A stretch of 64,000 bases of DNA from Lithodes maja (GCA_037953745.1 JBAKBP010007615.1:34141-98140); one strand, 5' to 3'. Positions 52,296 to 63,489 are shown, counted from the first letter of the stretch. The notes: a model not told the origin generated them from the letters alone. Program-made: numbers and translations.

Positions 52296-54137
52296 TGTGA
52301 CGCATGTCGAGTATGAGCATGCTGTACAGAACGCCCAGTCAGGCCCCACTCTCGCTAGGATCGTCAGGGCAGGAACTTTGGCTGTAGTCTGTGTAGAGTT
52401 TCCTAACTTAGTTTATGTGAGCCGTTGTACTATAAGTATTATAAATATGTATTTTGTTTTCATCTGAGTCAACGAGTTCTATTTTATATCATTAGTTATA
52501 AGTATTGTGTGTGGGACTTATATGTAATGATGAGGAGAAGAGAGAGAGTTATGTAACGACGGCCCGTGAGCGCGCCACGAGGTAGGTAGGCCTCCCTCCC
52601 TCCTCCCTCCTCCCTCTCAGCGCGTGGGAAATCCTTTGTCGATCCCAGATTGAGAGAGAATATTACGTAACGATTGCTAGTGGGCGGTCCTTAGTAGTTG
52701 GCGATATGCTCACTAGAGGGCCGAGTATAAAAAGGAGAGGTCCTCGCCACAATTCTTTAGAACTCATCAGGCAGAGCGACTTCTCATATCCCTTGCAACT
52801 ATCCATATTCTTCCGACTGATGTGAACTTTCTCTACTCTCTGAACAGCCTATCTTCTTCTCTTCTCGTCCCTTTTTAACCAATGACCCCTTTGGTGCAGA
52901 TTTAGTCAGCCAAAGTATTATCGCTTGAGTTCTCACGAGATAAGTGCCTGTTAGATAGCCTATTTTTGGAAGGGTTAACTAGAATAGGATTGATTGATGT
53001 TTGTTGCACTCGTATATGCATTTCCCTGTGTGCGATTATTCATGTTCCTGTTTTCTGCTGGTTTAGGCAATGCTAGACTGGGATAGGGTTTCTGAGTTGT
53101 GATTTCCTATGAGTACTAGGTTGCGGTTGAACCAGTACAATTGCAACGGAGACGTGGAACGCCTAGGTGGTCTTTCTGACTGTGTACCGTGGGAGTTTAG
53201 CACTGTGTTGCGAGTGAGGGCTTTTGCCTCTGCCACCCAACACTGTGCTATCTCATTTGCTTGACTTTGAGAGGATCGCCAGGAGAGAACCAGATACTAG
53301 TGATCTGGATCTCTCAAGAGAGCATCCCGTCAATTAACGTAATTTGGCCGCACAGTCTTAAGGACCTCGCTAGGCTACGAGCCGCTTGCTCAGCCATTGT
53401 CTCTTAACCTTATGTATCCCAGCTAGACTTTGCTCGACCAGCAGATACAGCATAGTATTGAAGCTTCTCCTTATGTATATTATTGTTTATGCACTATTGA
53501 TTTCATGTGTGGCACGCTTAGCTACTTCAGAGATTAGTGGCCCACGAGCACAATCTTAGTAGGCTATTGCCAGTGCATTGTCGGAGTACTTCTTCTTAAT
53601 GTTTGCCATATCCTATTGCTTATTCTTATAATTCTTCTTATGTCAACTTAAAGCCTTTAATTGCCAGTGTGTTACTTATTGAATTGCTGTTCAAAATCCG
53701 ATACTTACTTCTTACGAGTATTCGAGAAGCATCTAACTTATCAGAAGATTCCTTGCTTGATGCTCGAGGACTATTGTTTAACGTAACGTAATAGTGCCGA
53801 TCCGAAGTAGAGGGTGGAGGACTTCTTAAGTTCTTAGTTCAAGGGTGGATTACTTCGGCTTCGGCCAACACTATTCTTTAGTGTTGTAGTACTTTCTTCT
53901 TTGTTTGATTGTTGACCAGACTAGATAACTCCCGTCTTGTTATTAGTCTGTTGTGTGAAACGCTAGTACCGAGTTCTTGTATACCCCGTTATAGCAGATA
54001 GAACTCTGGAGGGTAGTGGCGTTTTTTGTTCGGCTGGCAGTACTCTGGGGTTGGGATCGTGTGTTTCCGTTGTGGCAGCGAGCCATACTCGAGTCCTGTG
54101 TAAGAGCCCTAGTGTACCCGAGTGCCCGGTCGTAACA
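52296..54137 (+). repeat. Outer element 3' LTR
   Basis: 1842 bp copy of 37739-39580, followed by ATAT, the second copy of the target duplication. Confidence 0.9.
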
Positions 54138-54174
54138 ATATGAAACTCTTCCCTTCAAGGAGAGACTAGGTGGC

Positions 54175-54640
54175 AATACCTTTAAGAGGGGTCACCGGAT
54201 TGTTTTCTCTTTCTTTCCTCTTCTCTATTTCTCTGGCCTGTATTCATTCGGCCCTATTCAGCCAACTGTTTTAAGACGTTTATCCCCATCCAGATGTCAA
54301 TTTCTTCCTGGCGAGCGATAGCGAGCCAACATTGCCTTGTGTGGGCCGATCGGCTTCTGGAAACTCCCATTTTCTTATGTTCTTATGAAATCCGGCTACG
54401 CCGGAGACATTTTTCTATCGAAAAATGCAAAAATGTAGCTTGATGTAAAAAAAAAAGAGATATATACAGTATATATTATACAGTATGCTGGCTAGCTACC
54501 GCTCGCCAGGAAAATATTGACACCTGGATGGGGGTAAACGTCTTGAAACAGTAGGCTGAATGGGGCCGAATGGATACAAACAAGCCAAACAGAGAGGGAG
54601 AGAAAGAGAACAAAATTGAGGTGGGGTCCCTTAACCTATT
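54175..54640. mobile_element. Foldback element, both arms
   Basis: The left arm GGCCTGTATTCATTCGGCCC, GTTTATCCCCATCCAGATGT, GGCGAGCGATAGCGAGCCAA is mirrored by the right arm GCTACCGCTCGCCAGGAAAA, GACACCTGGATGGGGGTAAA, GGGGCCGAATGGATACAAAC. Central hairpin TCCGGC-TAC-GCCGGA at 54391-54405 next to TTTTTCTATCGAAAAATG. Confidence 0.75.
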
Positions 54641-54848
54641 CACTCGCAGAAGGTACTCTAAGCGATTAACAATGTTCTGCGCTTCATAGCATTAAATGAA
54701 AGTAACATGACATATAATCTTGCCGTAATAATGCAAGACAACTAATTATATTTTGAAATACATATTGAAAAGCACAACACTAACATGGAAGTAATATAAA
54801 CAACAGGGTTAGAAACCGCATAATAAATCGTAGGCTTGTGCATATTTC
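54641..54848. other. No gene seen
   Basis: A/T-rich sequence with stops in all frames between a foldback element and a SINE. Confidence 0.4.
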
Positions 54849-54849
54849 T

Positions 54850-54992
54850 TTAACTGTCTTGATAGGGTAATGCATAAGTGCGCGGAATTTCGGTGTGAGT
54901 GTCCTAGGTTCGAGTCCTTGAAGTGCCACATCTATTTGTTGATTTCATTAATTGAGTTTAGAAGTGAAGTTGGTTGGTGAAAACATAATACA
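54850..54992 (+). mobile_element. tRNA-derived SINE, family 3, second copy
   Basis: AACTGTCTTGATAGGGTAAT, TTTCGGTGTGAGTGTCCTAG, GGTTCGAGTCC, ATTTCATTAATTGAGTTTAG and AGTTGGTTGGTGAAAACATA repeat 13755-13892 in order. Confidence 0.65.
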
Positions 54993-55454
54993 AAATATAT
55001 AAATATATATACAGGTATATATACTTCAAATCCCAACACTAAAATCAAAGTAATATAAACAACTCAAGACAATTAAGTACACTCCAAATATATATTGTAT
55101 ACTAAAAATCGCAACACGCAAAAAAAAAAAAAAAGGGTAAAAACAAAATATATAAATATATAGGACGTCATAACAATAAGGCCTCTGCTGCGTGTATGTT
55201 CCGAAACTATTACTCTGATTATCACAACACTAACATAGTGGTAGTATTAACAAGGGATCTCTTAGCAATTTCAAAAACAAAATGTCCAATTGCATAGCTT
55301 ACATACTTCATGTTATGCGTATATTTTTCCCATCATCATGAGAAAATGAAGTAATAACTTAGTGGTCTAACATATCTTAACGCTACATTGAAAATATCAT
55401 GAACAAATACATGCCGCAACCAGTCAAGAAAGAGAAGAATAAACCGAAAACATA

Positions 55455-55457
<3 letters not shown>
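54993..55457. other. A/T-rich spacer without genes
   Basis: Contains ACAAAATATATAAATATATA twice and a poly(A) run at 55120-55134. No reading frame of note. Confidence 0.4.
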
Positions 55458-55513
<56 letters not shown>

Positions 55514-55525
55514 TAGATAGATATT
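55458..55525. repeat. (AT)n microsatellite with GATA end
   Basis: About 52 bp of AT followed by (GATA)3. Confidence 0.9.
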
Positions 55526-55862
55526 GTATATCCCTCCCCATTCCCACGAGAGAGTGAGGGTATGGTGTGGTGAAAGGGTGTATTGACCCAGGAGACCCAA
55601 CTAATGGGTCAACACCTGAGGGGAAGAAGAACCACTACCACTACAAAGGAGTACAAAGGAGTACAAAGGAAATCAAGCAACAACAGATCTAGTGACCCTT
55701 CTAGGCTGCTTGTCCTCCAAAACACTGAGGATCAAGTGTCCAAACAGTGGTTTAGAGTGGGTAAGGGAACATTGGAAAGGGAACTACTGCCCTGCCACTA
55801 ACGTGGCAGGACTAGGAAGTTAGTAGGGGACATATGGGTTAGTAACTGAGGGGAGGATAAAG

Positions 55863-57108
55863 TTATTCATTTACAAACGCAGTCAGTCGCGGGTTTGATG
55901 CGAGATATTTGTCTATGCGGAATTTAAATGAATCAACGGTGCTGCAGTCTATAACGTTTCGGGGAAGCCCATTCCACAAGTTGACAACTCGATTGAAGAA
56001 GAAATTCTTAGATTCGTGCGAGTTAAAAGATTTACCAATAATTTTGCAACCGTTTCCCCGTGTGTAATTAGATTGGTCGATAGTGAAGTACTTACTACAG
56101 TTCATATTGTCGATGCCTTTGATGATTTTGAACACTTGAATTAAGTCGCCTCTTAATCTGCGCTGGGTTAAAGGAAATAGATTTAATTCTCTAAGACGCT
56201 CTTCGTATGGTTTGTTCTTTAGGCTAGGTATCATTTTGGTAACTCTACGTTGAACTCGTTCTAGCTTGTTTATATCTTTTTGGTAATAAGGGCACCAGGA
56301 TTGAACGCAGTATTCCAGAAGAGGGCGGACTAAGGAATTGTAAAGGGTTAGGATAACTTCTTTGGATTTATGCTCAAATGACCTGCCTATAAAGCCAATT
56401 ATTTTGTTTGCCTTCTTAACAACTTCTGAACATTGTTGACTCGGTTTTAGGTTACTCGATATTGTTACTCCCAGATCAGTTTCTCTGTTTACATTCTTAA
56501 GCTGAGTGCCATTCATCGAATAGTTTGCTTTCTCATTTAGGTATCCGACATGTAGTACTTTACATTTATCCGCATTGAAACTCATTTGCCAAATTTGGGC
56601 CCAACATGACAATTTATCTAGATTGTGTTGCATATCGTCAACTTGTTCTTTTGAGAGTACGCTATTTGCAATTTTTGTATCGTCAGCAAATTTTGAGATT
56701 GTGCAGGTGAGACCCTCATCTATGTCGTTGATGTAAATTAGAAAGAGAATTGGTCCTAGTACCGATCCCTGGGGTACCCCGCTACTTACATTGGTCCATT
56801 TAGATGCCTTACCGTTTATGACTACTCTTTGCTTTCTGTTGTTGAGCCAATTTTCTATCCATTTCAACACACCGTCTTGTATTCCATGCGCTTTTAGTTT
56901 TAGCAGTAAACGTTTGTGGGGAACTTTGTCAAAGGCCTTTTGAAAATCAAGGTATATAATATCTACAGCTTTACTCTCATCGTAGAGGTTGAGGATATCG
57001 TGGAAGAAGTCTAAGAGGTTTGTTAAACAGGAACGTTTTTTACGAAAGCCGTGTTGAGTATCTTTAAGTATGTTATTTTCCTCTAAGTGATTTACGAGTC
57101 TGTCTCGT
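55863..57108 (-). pseudogene. CR1-like reverse transcriptase, C-terminal frame
   Basis: Open from the frame-shift point at about 57108 to the stop at 55861. It includes TQHGFRKKRSCLTNLLDF, IIYLDFQKAFDKVPH (first catalytic Asp), SGVPQGSVLGP, FADD and the CR1 C-terminal domain. Apart from one inserted base upstream it is intact, so loss was recent. Confidence 0.8.
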
Positions 57109-57705
57109 ATTGACCGTTTCTAGCATTTTACATACAACTGAGGTTAAGCTAATTGGACGATAGTTACTGGGTAGGGATTTGCTGCCTTTTTTGAATATCG
57201 GTGTTACGTTGGCTAGCTTCCACTGATCAGGCATAGTGCCAGACTGCAAGGATTTATTGAATAGTAATGTCAGTGGTTTGGAGAGCTCATTCTTAGCTTC
57301 CTTTAGAACTCTAGGCGAGATTGTATCAGGTCCTGGCGTTTTATTTACTTTGAGTTTATCTAAACAATTTAATACTTCTCTCTCTGTAACGGTGATATTG
57401 CTTAGAACATCTGAATTATCAATCTGAATCGGCGATGGTGTAGGGATATCACTGAGGTCTTCTGTTGTAAAAACTGATGCAAAGAAGGTATTGAGGGCAT
57501 TACTCATTTGTACTTCGTCTTTGGTGTATTCTCCTTTTTCATCGACTAACGGTCCAACAGTTGAAGTAACTACTTTTTTCTTTCTGATATAACTATAGAA
57601 TTCTTTCGGGTTTGTTTTACTTTGATTCGCAATATGTAACTCTAAGGTCTTTTTACTTTGCTTAATTAACTTTTTGGCTTTGCGTCGTAGCTCTACAAAT
57701 TTCAC
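57073..57705 (-). pseudogene. CR1-like reverse transcriptase, N-terminal frame
   Basis: Encodes the region before the palm: KFVELRRKAKKLIKQSKKTL, DKGEY-type linker, LDKLKVNKTPGPDTISPRVL and KKGSKSLPSNYRPISL, then runs out of frame after KMLET. Upstream coding (endonuclease) is missing at the minisatellite border. Confidence 0.8.
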
Positions 57706-57735
57706 CCGTTCTTCGTCATTTTGCTACCACTTTGC

Positions 57736-57799
57736 GTCACTACCACTACAAGGTAAACCACTACCACCACTACCACTACTAAGGGGAAGAAGAACCACT

Positions 57800-57841
<42 letters not shown>

Positions 57842-58560
57842 GAGAGGAAGAAGAACCACTACCACTACTACTACTACTACTACTGAGAGGAAGAAGAACC
57901 ACTACCACTACTACTACTACTACTGAGGGGAAGAAGAACCAATACAACAACAACTACTACTACTACTACTACTAAGGGTTAAGAAGAACCACTACCACTA
58001 CTACAACTGAGGGTTAAGAAGAACCACTACCACTACTACAACTGAGGGTTAAGAACCACTACCACTACTACAACTGAGGGTTAAGAAGAACCACTACCAC
58101 TACTACAACTGAGGGTTAAGAAGAACCACTACCACTACTACAACTGAGGGTTAAGAAGAACCACTACCACTACTACAACTGAGGGTTAAGAAGAACCACT
58201 ACCACTACTACAACTGAGGGTTAAGAAGAACCACTACCACTACTACAACTGAGGGTTAAGAAGAACCACTACCACTACTACAACTGAGGGTTAAGAAGAA
58301 CCACTACCATTACTACAACTGAGGGTTAAGAAGAACCACTACCATTACTACAACAGAGGGTTAAGAAGAACCACTACCACTACTACAACTGAGGGTTAAG
58401 AAGAACCACTACCATTACTACAACTGAGGGTTAAGAAGAACCACTACCACTACTACAACTGAGGGTTAAGAAGAACCACTACCACTACTACAACTGAGGG
58501 TTAAGAAGAACCACTACCACTACTACAACTGAGGGTTAAGAAGAACCACTACCACTACGG
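57736..58560 (+). repeat. 35-bp minisatellite with ACT microsatellite
   Basis: Irregular (ACT)n with GAGAGGAAGAAGAACC breaks to about 57970, then about sixteen 35-bp units: GAGGGTTAAGAAGAACCACT, ACCACTACTACAACT. Unit sequence is almost invariant. Not CRISPR-like, as there are no unique spacers. Related unit sequence also stands at 55618-55641, beyond the CR1 copy. Confidence 0.95.
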
Positions 58561-59160
58561 GAGTGGTGGGAGACGAGGTGCACAATCACTTCGCCATATG
58601 GTCACTTCGCTATTTAGTATCAAAACTCAGAGTCACTTTGCGTCATGACCTGATGACAAATTAGCCAGAGTGAAATAACAATAACGCCATCGAAGTGAGA
58701 GGCCTAATAACACACATAACAAAGCCACTCCAACAGCTTCCTCTCTCTCCAACACCCCTTCTCCCCTCTCTACACTCTTCAGAAAAATAGGAAAAGTAGA
58801 ATGTAGATACGAGGTGCCGTTGTAAAGGCTTATCCCTCAATACCTTCACCTGACCTGACCTGACCTGACCTGACCTGACCCTCCTCCCACCGTCACATCA
58901 AAGTACGCCATCGGCATTGAAGCGGGATTGGGAATGACTCTGTGTGTGATAAATGGTTTATCGCCGACCATTCGCGGTAATTCGGTTTGTTAGTCGTGAC
59001 AGTTTATGACGACTATTAACCCATTCAGTGAGATGAGGCCAATTTTATTTATCTCCCGCTATCCCAAATTGTATTCATTTTGGGAAGGATTTATAAGATT
59101 ATTGTGTTGAGCCTTTTCCCTCTGCTTCCAGTAGATTTATCTTAACTTGAATACAATAGT
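58561..59160. other. No gene seen
   Basis: Short pentamer repeat CCTGA at 58850-58882; otherwise unclassified non-coding sequence. Confidence 0.4.
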
Positions 59161-59164
59161 TTTA

Positions 59165-59490
59165 AGTGGGGATGGGCCAGTTTTTCTAGTCCCATTCTCT
59201 CTCATGTTTAGACCCATTAGTTTTCAGGTTTTAAGACGTTCGGCCCGTTAGTTTGGCGATTTTAACACCTTTCGTCCCATTTCTATATCAATATCAAGAC
59301 CTTTCGTGCCATTTAGGTGTCGAATTTTTCTTGGCGAGCGATAACGACCCTGTAATTTTAAGAGAAACAGGCCTTCAGCCGGGAAATGTTTCTATCCAAA
59401 AATGTACACATTTATCTTGAAGGGGGGTCTAGGGAGTGTTTTTTAAGCTTGATGGAGGTCTAGGGACGAAACTAGAACAATAATTAATCA
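59165..59490 (+). mobile_element. Foldback-family arm
   Basis: TTTAGACCCATTAGTTTTCA, TTTCGTCCCATTTCTATATC, CTTTCGTGCCATTTAGGTGT, TTCTTGGCGAGCGATAACGA and a degenerate GGCCTTCAGCCGGG hairpin, followed by AGGGGGGTCTAGGGAGTG, as at 33540-33900. Confidence 0.6.
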
Positions 59491-59699
59491 TAGAATATAT
59501 CCACCAAAAAGTGAAGCATTCCCCCTTTATAACCTTAATAGATTGATATCGCATTGTCAGTACTTAGTGATGAGAACAAATAAATAATTGCTTTATATAG
59601 TATCAATACATATGCGCCTTTCTCCAATGCGTGATGTAAAAATTATAATATGACTTTTCATGTCCGCACAAATATTAAAGGTGTGGAGTTACTCGTAGA

Positions 59700-60390
59700 G
59701 ACAGATTGAGGAATGAAGAGATACGTAGGAGAGTGGGGCAGCAGGAACATTTGTCAGCCAGAGTGGACAGAAGGGTGCTGAGCTGGTATGGTCATGTTGA
59801 ACGAATGGGAGATGAAAGGCTTACAAAGAGAATATGTGAGTCAGGTACAAGGGGAGATAGAAGGGCAGGAAGACCCCCATTGAGATGGAGAGACTGTGTA
59901 AGAAAGGCTTTGGATGATAGAGGAATGACTATAGATCAGGCAGAGGAAGTGGTGGTGGACAGGAGTGAATGGAGAATGCTTGTGAATAGTTGAGTGAACA
60001 CGTGGTCATTTGGAGTAAGGGGTCGGGCGCAAGTTCGACTAGATAATAGTCCATCAGGCGCCTGGCCCGGGGGGACGATTAATATGAAGGGTGTGCCTGG
60101 AAGTGTGGTGGGAGGGCTTGTGGCTTTGGCTCCGCTGCATGTCTGCCTGCCGAGATCGGAACCTCTCCGGGTGGTCAGGGGCTGGGGGAGTGCTGGAGCG
60201 ACCTTGGTAACCCTGGTCTCTGGGTCTTCTCCTGGGTGACCTGGATGTGTGTGAGTTTGTGCTTTTTATCTGTGTTTATTTTTTGTTTTATGTTGTTTTT
60301 GTGTTTTCCCTGTTCTTGCTCTGTCTTGAGTCGGCTACCCCCAAAATGGGGATTGGGCCAGAGCATATAGATAGATAGATAGATAGATAG
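59700..60390 (+). mobile_element. LINE 3' end with C-terminal ORF domain and (ATAG)n tail
   Basis: The frame 59706-59993 reads VDRRVLSWYGHVERMGDERL...RRAGRPPLRWRDCVRKALDD...DRSEWRMLVNS, the C-terminal domain typical of one group of APE-type LINE proteins (GHV-x-RM, GRP-x-x-RW-x-D). The stop is followed by a 3' UTR with TCTGTCTTGAGTCGGCTACC, then GGGGATTGGGCCAGAGCATA and an (ATAG)n tail. The 5' part is missing. Confidence 0.75.
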
Positions 60391-60425
60391 ATAGACAAAT
60401 ATTAATTTATAATATAAGTATTCTA

Positions 60426-60462
<37 letters not shown>

Positions 60463-60505
60463 AAAAATGGGGATTGGGCCTGAGTATATTGATAGAAGTA
60501 TTCTA
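60426..60505. repeat. Poly(A) run with duplicated LINE tail
   Basis: About 33 A residues at 60428-60461, then GGAAAAATGGGGATTGGGCC TGAGTATAT, a second copy of the tail motif at 60343. Confidence 0.7.
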
Positions 60506-60900
60506 CACACAAACGAAAACATTTGCTTATATTATATCAGTAAATGTTAAACACAGTGAACATTGATTATGACCATTGTAATAGGTTGTACTTACCCTGT
60601 ACATTGGTGCACAAGAGGTCCTCCTGAGGTATATGATCCGTGAGAAAGTTGGGCCTGAGGGTACGAGATAACACAGTGGTTAGTATGGTTGCCCTCTTAT
60701 CTATGCTAAACACAATATATATATATATATATTAATTTATATATTTAGTTAGTTATTTTTATTTGTTTTCAGGGATATAAATATTGAGAATTTTAAATAT
60801 CAATAATACACAAATTCTTCATGTTTTTTATGAATACATATTCAGAAATGAAAATGTGCATGTGCGTAAATCTGTGTTTTGTTATCTTGTGATGGAGAGC
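60506..60900. other. No gene seen
   Basis: Includes a weak tRNA-like stretch (ATAACACAGTGGTTAGTATG at 60668) and A/T-rich sequence. Confidence 0.35.
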
Positions 60901-60902
60901 GA

Positions 60903-60903
60903 G

Positions 60904-60949
<46 letters not shown>

Positions 60950-61025
60950 TTTGTTTGTTTGTGTGTGTGTGTGTGTGTGCGTGTGTGTGTGTGTGCATGT
61001 GTGTATGTGTGTGTGACTGTGTGCG
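60903..61025. repeat. (GT)n microsatellite
   Basis: Long GT run with TTTG interruptions. A related block with the same flank (GACTGTGTGCGTCCTCTATC, ACAGAAG) recurs at 62340-62462. Confidence 0.95.
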
Positions 61026-61311
61026 TCCTCTATCACAGAAGTGCATGGTGTCAGAGGAGTACATTCAGACTGACACCCCCCACAGTACCCAACCCCATCT
61101 ATCTCCATCGTGTGATAGGGGGTGGCGGGGGTCGCTTTGTGCCTGTCTATCCCCCTGTAAATCCCCCCCCCCCCACCCCTCCTTCCCCTTACCCTCTCTT
61201 GATGAAAACACACGGGGCTTTGTGGTACAGTTACGACAATAAGTTACGCCCTATCTCCTAAATTTCCGCTTATACCATCTCCACGGCAACATCTATCTAT
61301 ATATCTATTGC

Positions 61312-62310
61312 AGACGTTGTGATCCTCGGAGTGGCCACGAATGAATCACCCCCATGCAACTCTGTCCCCCGTCAGTCGATGCCCCTACTCCCATCCAATA
61401 CCACTTTCACGAATATACTTCTCAACACCATCCTTCCACTTCACTCTGCCTCTCACTCTCTGTACTTCCCCCTCACTCTGGTACACTCTTTTAGTCATTC
61501 TCTCACTTCCCATACGTTCCACATGGCCAAACCACCTCAAGGTGTTCCTTTTCACACTTTCCAGCACATCCTCATCCACACCACACCGCTCTCGTACTTC
61601 CTCATTTGTCTGTCTAATCCCTCCATGTAACTCCATACACACTTTTCAAGAAACTCATTTCCACCCCTCTCACTCTTGGTTTGAGTCTCTCCACCAACGT
61701 CCATGCTTCGCTCCCGTAAGTCAGTGTCGGGATTACCACACTGTTATGCAACGACTTCTTTACTTCCATGCTGACCACCCTATTCCTTGTTACTGCTTTC
61801 AGCGTTCCTACAACTCTCTTCCCCTGTTGCACCCTCTCTTGCGCTTCTTCCTCTATGCTCCCATCTTTACTCAACACACTGCCCAAATACTTAGATGAGC
61901 TGACATTCTTCCTAGCCTGACCATTCAACCTCACCTCACACTCTGTGGCTGCACCCCTTTCAAAGACCATAACCTTTATCTTCCCCGCATTTACCTTCAG
62001 CTTCCGTTTCTGGCACACGGTTCCAAACATATTTACCAAACCCTTTAACTCCCACTCAGAATCACTCATCAGAACTGTATCATCAGCAAACACACAACTT
62101 CCACTTATTAACCAAACCCTGTAACTCCCACTCATCAGAACTGTATCATCAGCAAACAGACAACTTCCACTTATTTACCAAACCCTGTAACTACCACTCA
62201 GTATCACTCATCAGAACTGTATTTACCAAACCCTGTAACTCCCACTCAGAATCACTCATCAGAACTGTATCATCAGCAAACAGACAACTTCCACTTATTT
62301 CCTTCCCGTA
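61312..62310 (-). mobile_element. LINE fragment with FADD reverse transcriptase, inverted
   Basis: The minus-strand frame 62135-61614 reads SGSCVFADDTVLMSDSEWEL, KLKVNAGKIKVMVFERG, SKYLGSVLSKDGSIEEE, TLTYGSEAWTL, the palm end and thumb of an APE-type LINE. The next frame (61642-61385) holds the C-terminal domain TLRWFGHVERMGSERMTKRV. At least one frame break separates them. At the 5' side the FADD-coding segment is repeated. 3'-end fragments of the same family lie at 2117 and 10963. Confidence 0.75.
62040..62310 (-). repeat. Tandem duplications of the FADD-coding segment
   Basis: CATCAGAACTGTATCATCAG with CAAAC (antisense of L-F-A-D-D-T) occurs at about 62068, 62126 and 62258, each with ACTTCCACTTATT and ACCAAACCCTGTAACTCCCA neighbours. 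Units of roughly 65-130 bp. Confidence 0.8.
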
Positions 62311-62337
62311 TCATGTTTGGGCCCGTACTTTTGAGAG

Positions 62338-62462
62338 CGACTGTGTGTGTGTGTGTGTGTGTGTGTTTGTTTGTGTGTGTGTGTGTGTCTGTGCGTATGT
62401 GTGTGTGCATGTGTGTTTGTGTGTGTGTGTGTGTGACTGTGTGCGTCCTCTATCACAGAAGA
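62338..62462. repeat. (GT)n microsatellite
   Basis: GT run followed by GACTGTGTGCGTCCTCTATC and ACAGAAG, the same flank as after the run at 60903. Confidence 0.9.
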
Positions 62463-62554
62463 CATGCCTGTGATTAGTGGCCGCCATTTCTCACAGCCTT
62501 ACACTTCAGAATCAGGCTAGAGCTAATGCGGGATGGAGTAATGTGCAGTTATTT

Positions 62555-63430
62555 GTTTCCTATGTGAGTGAGGGAGACAAAAGGCAGAACTGTCTGTGAC
62601 GAGTGTCTCCCCCATAGTTGAATGAGTGACAGGGCCAAAATCAAGGGACGTTCGAGCCAAAATGCCTGGACACACGGAGTTTGAAGCAATTTAAGTCATA
62701 GGAAGAGGGAAAGACTTATTCTGGGAGAGTTTCAGAGCCTAGTTGTTGAATAGAAGAAACATTGAGAATAACGTTTCACTCTTGGTTCGAGAGTTGCACA
62801 GAGTAGGGGTGGGATTGTGTTGCAAGATGGGTGCTACGTGCTGTACGAAGAGGGGGTGAGATCTGAGGAACAGTGATTATTGTAATAGCGGTAGAATAGT
62901 GAGAGAGATGCAACATTGCGGCGAAGAGAAAGACTACAGATAATTGGTGAGTGGACGTGAGGTAATGAGACGGAAGGCTTTCTTTTCTACTTTGTCTAGA
63001 AATGCTATGTGAGAGGATCCTCCCCACACGTGTGAACAATACTCGATACATGGACGCACTGTGCCCCTGTACAGAACAAGAAGCTGCGCAGGGTATAGAA
63101 CTCCCGGAGGCGGTTGAGCACACCCAGCTTCTGGGAAGCTGTTTTAGCAAGAGTGATAATATGATCTTTCCAAGAGATATCAGAAGAAAAAAGAGACACC
63201 AAGAATATTAAGAGAAGTTGAAGGGTAAATTTGAATGTTGTTGAAAAGTAGGTCATAGTTTTCTGGAAGGGGGCGACGAGTAGACAGATGGAGAAATTGA
63301 CTTTTGGAAGCATCGAAAGCAACATGGTTTTCTTTGCCCCAGTCAGAGATAGTAGAGAGATCAGAAGATAGGTGTTTTAAGGCCTCCTTACATGAATTTT
63401 GGAGTTCCTGCTGTGAATGAAAGTTAAACG
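62555..63430 (-). mobile_element. Jockey-like LINE remnant, inverted
   Basis: CCTATGTGAGTGAGGGAGAC and AAAAGGCAG mark the 3' end. On the minus strand pieces read STISDWGKENHVAFDASKSQ, FLHLSTRRPLPENYDLLFNN, SLNILGVSF and LAKTASQKLGVLNRLREF in shifting frames. It is the 3' third or so of the family seen at 2388-4308 and 36538-37530. Confidence 0.75.
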
Positions 63431-63489
63431 GGTAATCTTCGTTTTCCTGTGTGACACTCCCCCAGAATGTGTACCGTTTTAAAATACAC

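Larger units (their letters stand above)
37739..54137 (+). mobile_element. Outer Gmr1-like non-autonomous LTR element (split by inner copy)
   Basis: LTRs at 37739-39580 and 52296-54137 (TGTGACGC...GTAACA) are flanked by the 4-bp duplication ATAT (37735-37738 and 54138-54141). Without the inner insertion it is about 8.2 kb: LTR, TGGCGACC primer-site-like sequence, gag, zinc knuckle, protease, a reduced pol region, a TGGGGGAGG polypurine tract, LTR. Protease precedes integrase remnants, which precede reverse transcriptase and RNase H remnants; that order is the hallmark of the Gmr1 lineage of Ty3/gypsy elements. Catalytic cores of reverse transcriptase and integrase are gone, so it depends on helpers. 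Confidence 0.85.
55642..57735 (-). mobile_element. CR1-like non-LTR retrotransposon, 5' truncated
   Basis: On the minus strand it encodes KKGSKSLPSNYRPISLTS, the palm segment up to SGVPQGSVLGPILFLIYIND and catalytic FADD (residues 61-64 of the last frame), then the C-terminal region SLVRPLLEYCVQSWCPYYQK and HESKNFFFNRVVNLWNGLP, ending at 55863. One extra A at about 57109 splits the coding into two frames (57705-57073 and 56870-55863 with the joining part open in the second frame). The 3' end is a three-unit short tandem (TACTCCTTTG) at 55642-55672, as CR1 elements have. No endonuclease remains. It is flanked by minisatellite sequence on both sides. Confidence 0.85.

Noticed and set aside
37739..54137. 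Small frames in the LTRs (62-121 codons, recurring four times)
   Set aside because: They recur only because the LTR recurs; no start context or domain, and they lie outside the gag-protease region.
57970..58560. CRISPR-like repeat array
   Set aside because: The 35-bp units are contiguous, without unique spacers, in a eukaryotic context; it is a minisatellite.
60784..61261. Cys/Val-rich frames
   Set aside because: Translation of (GT)n microsatellite.
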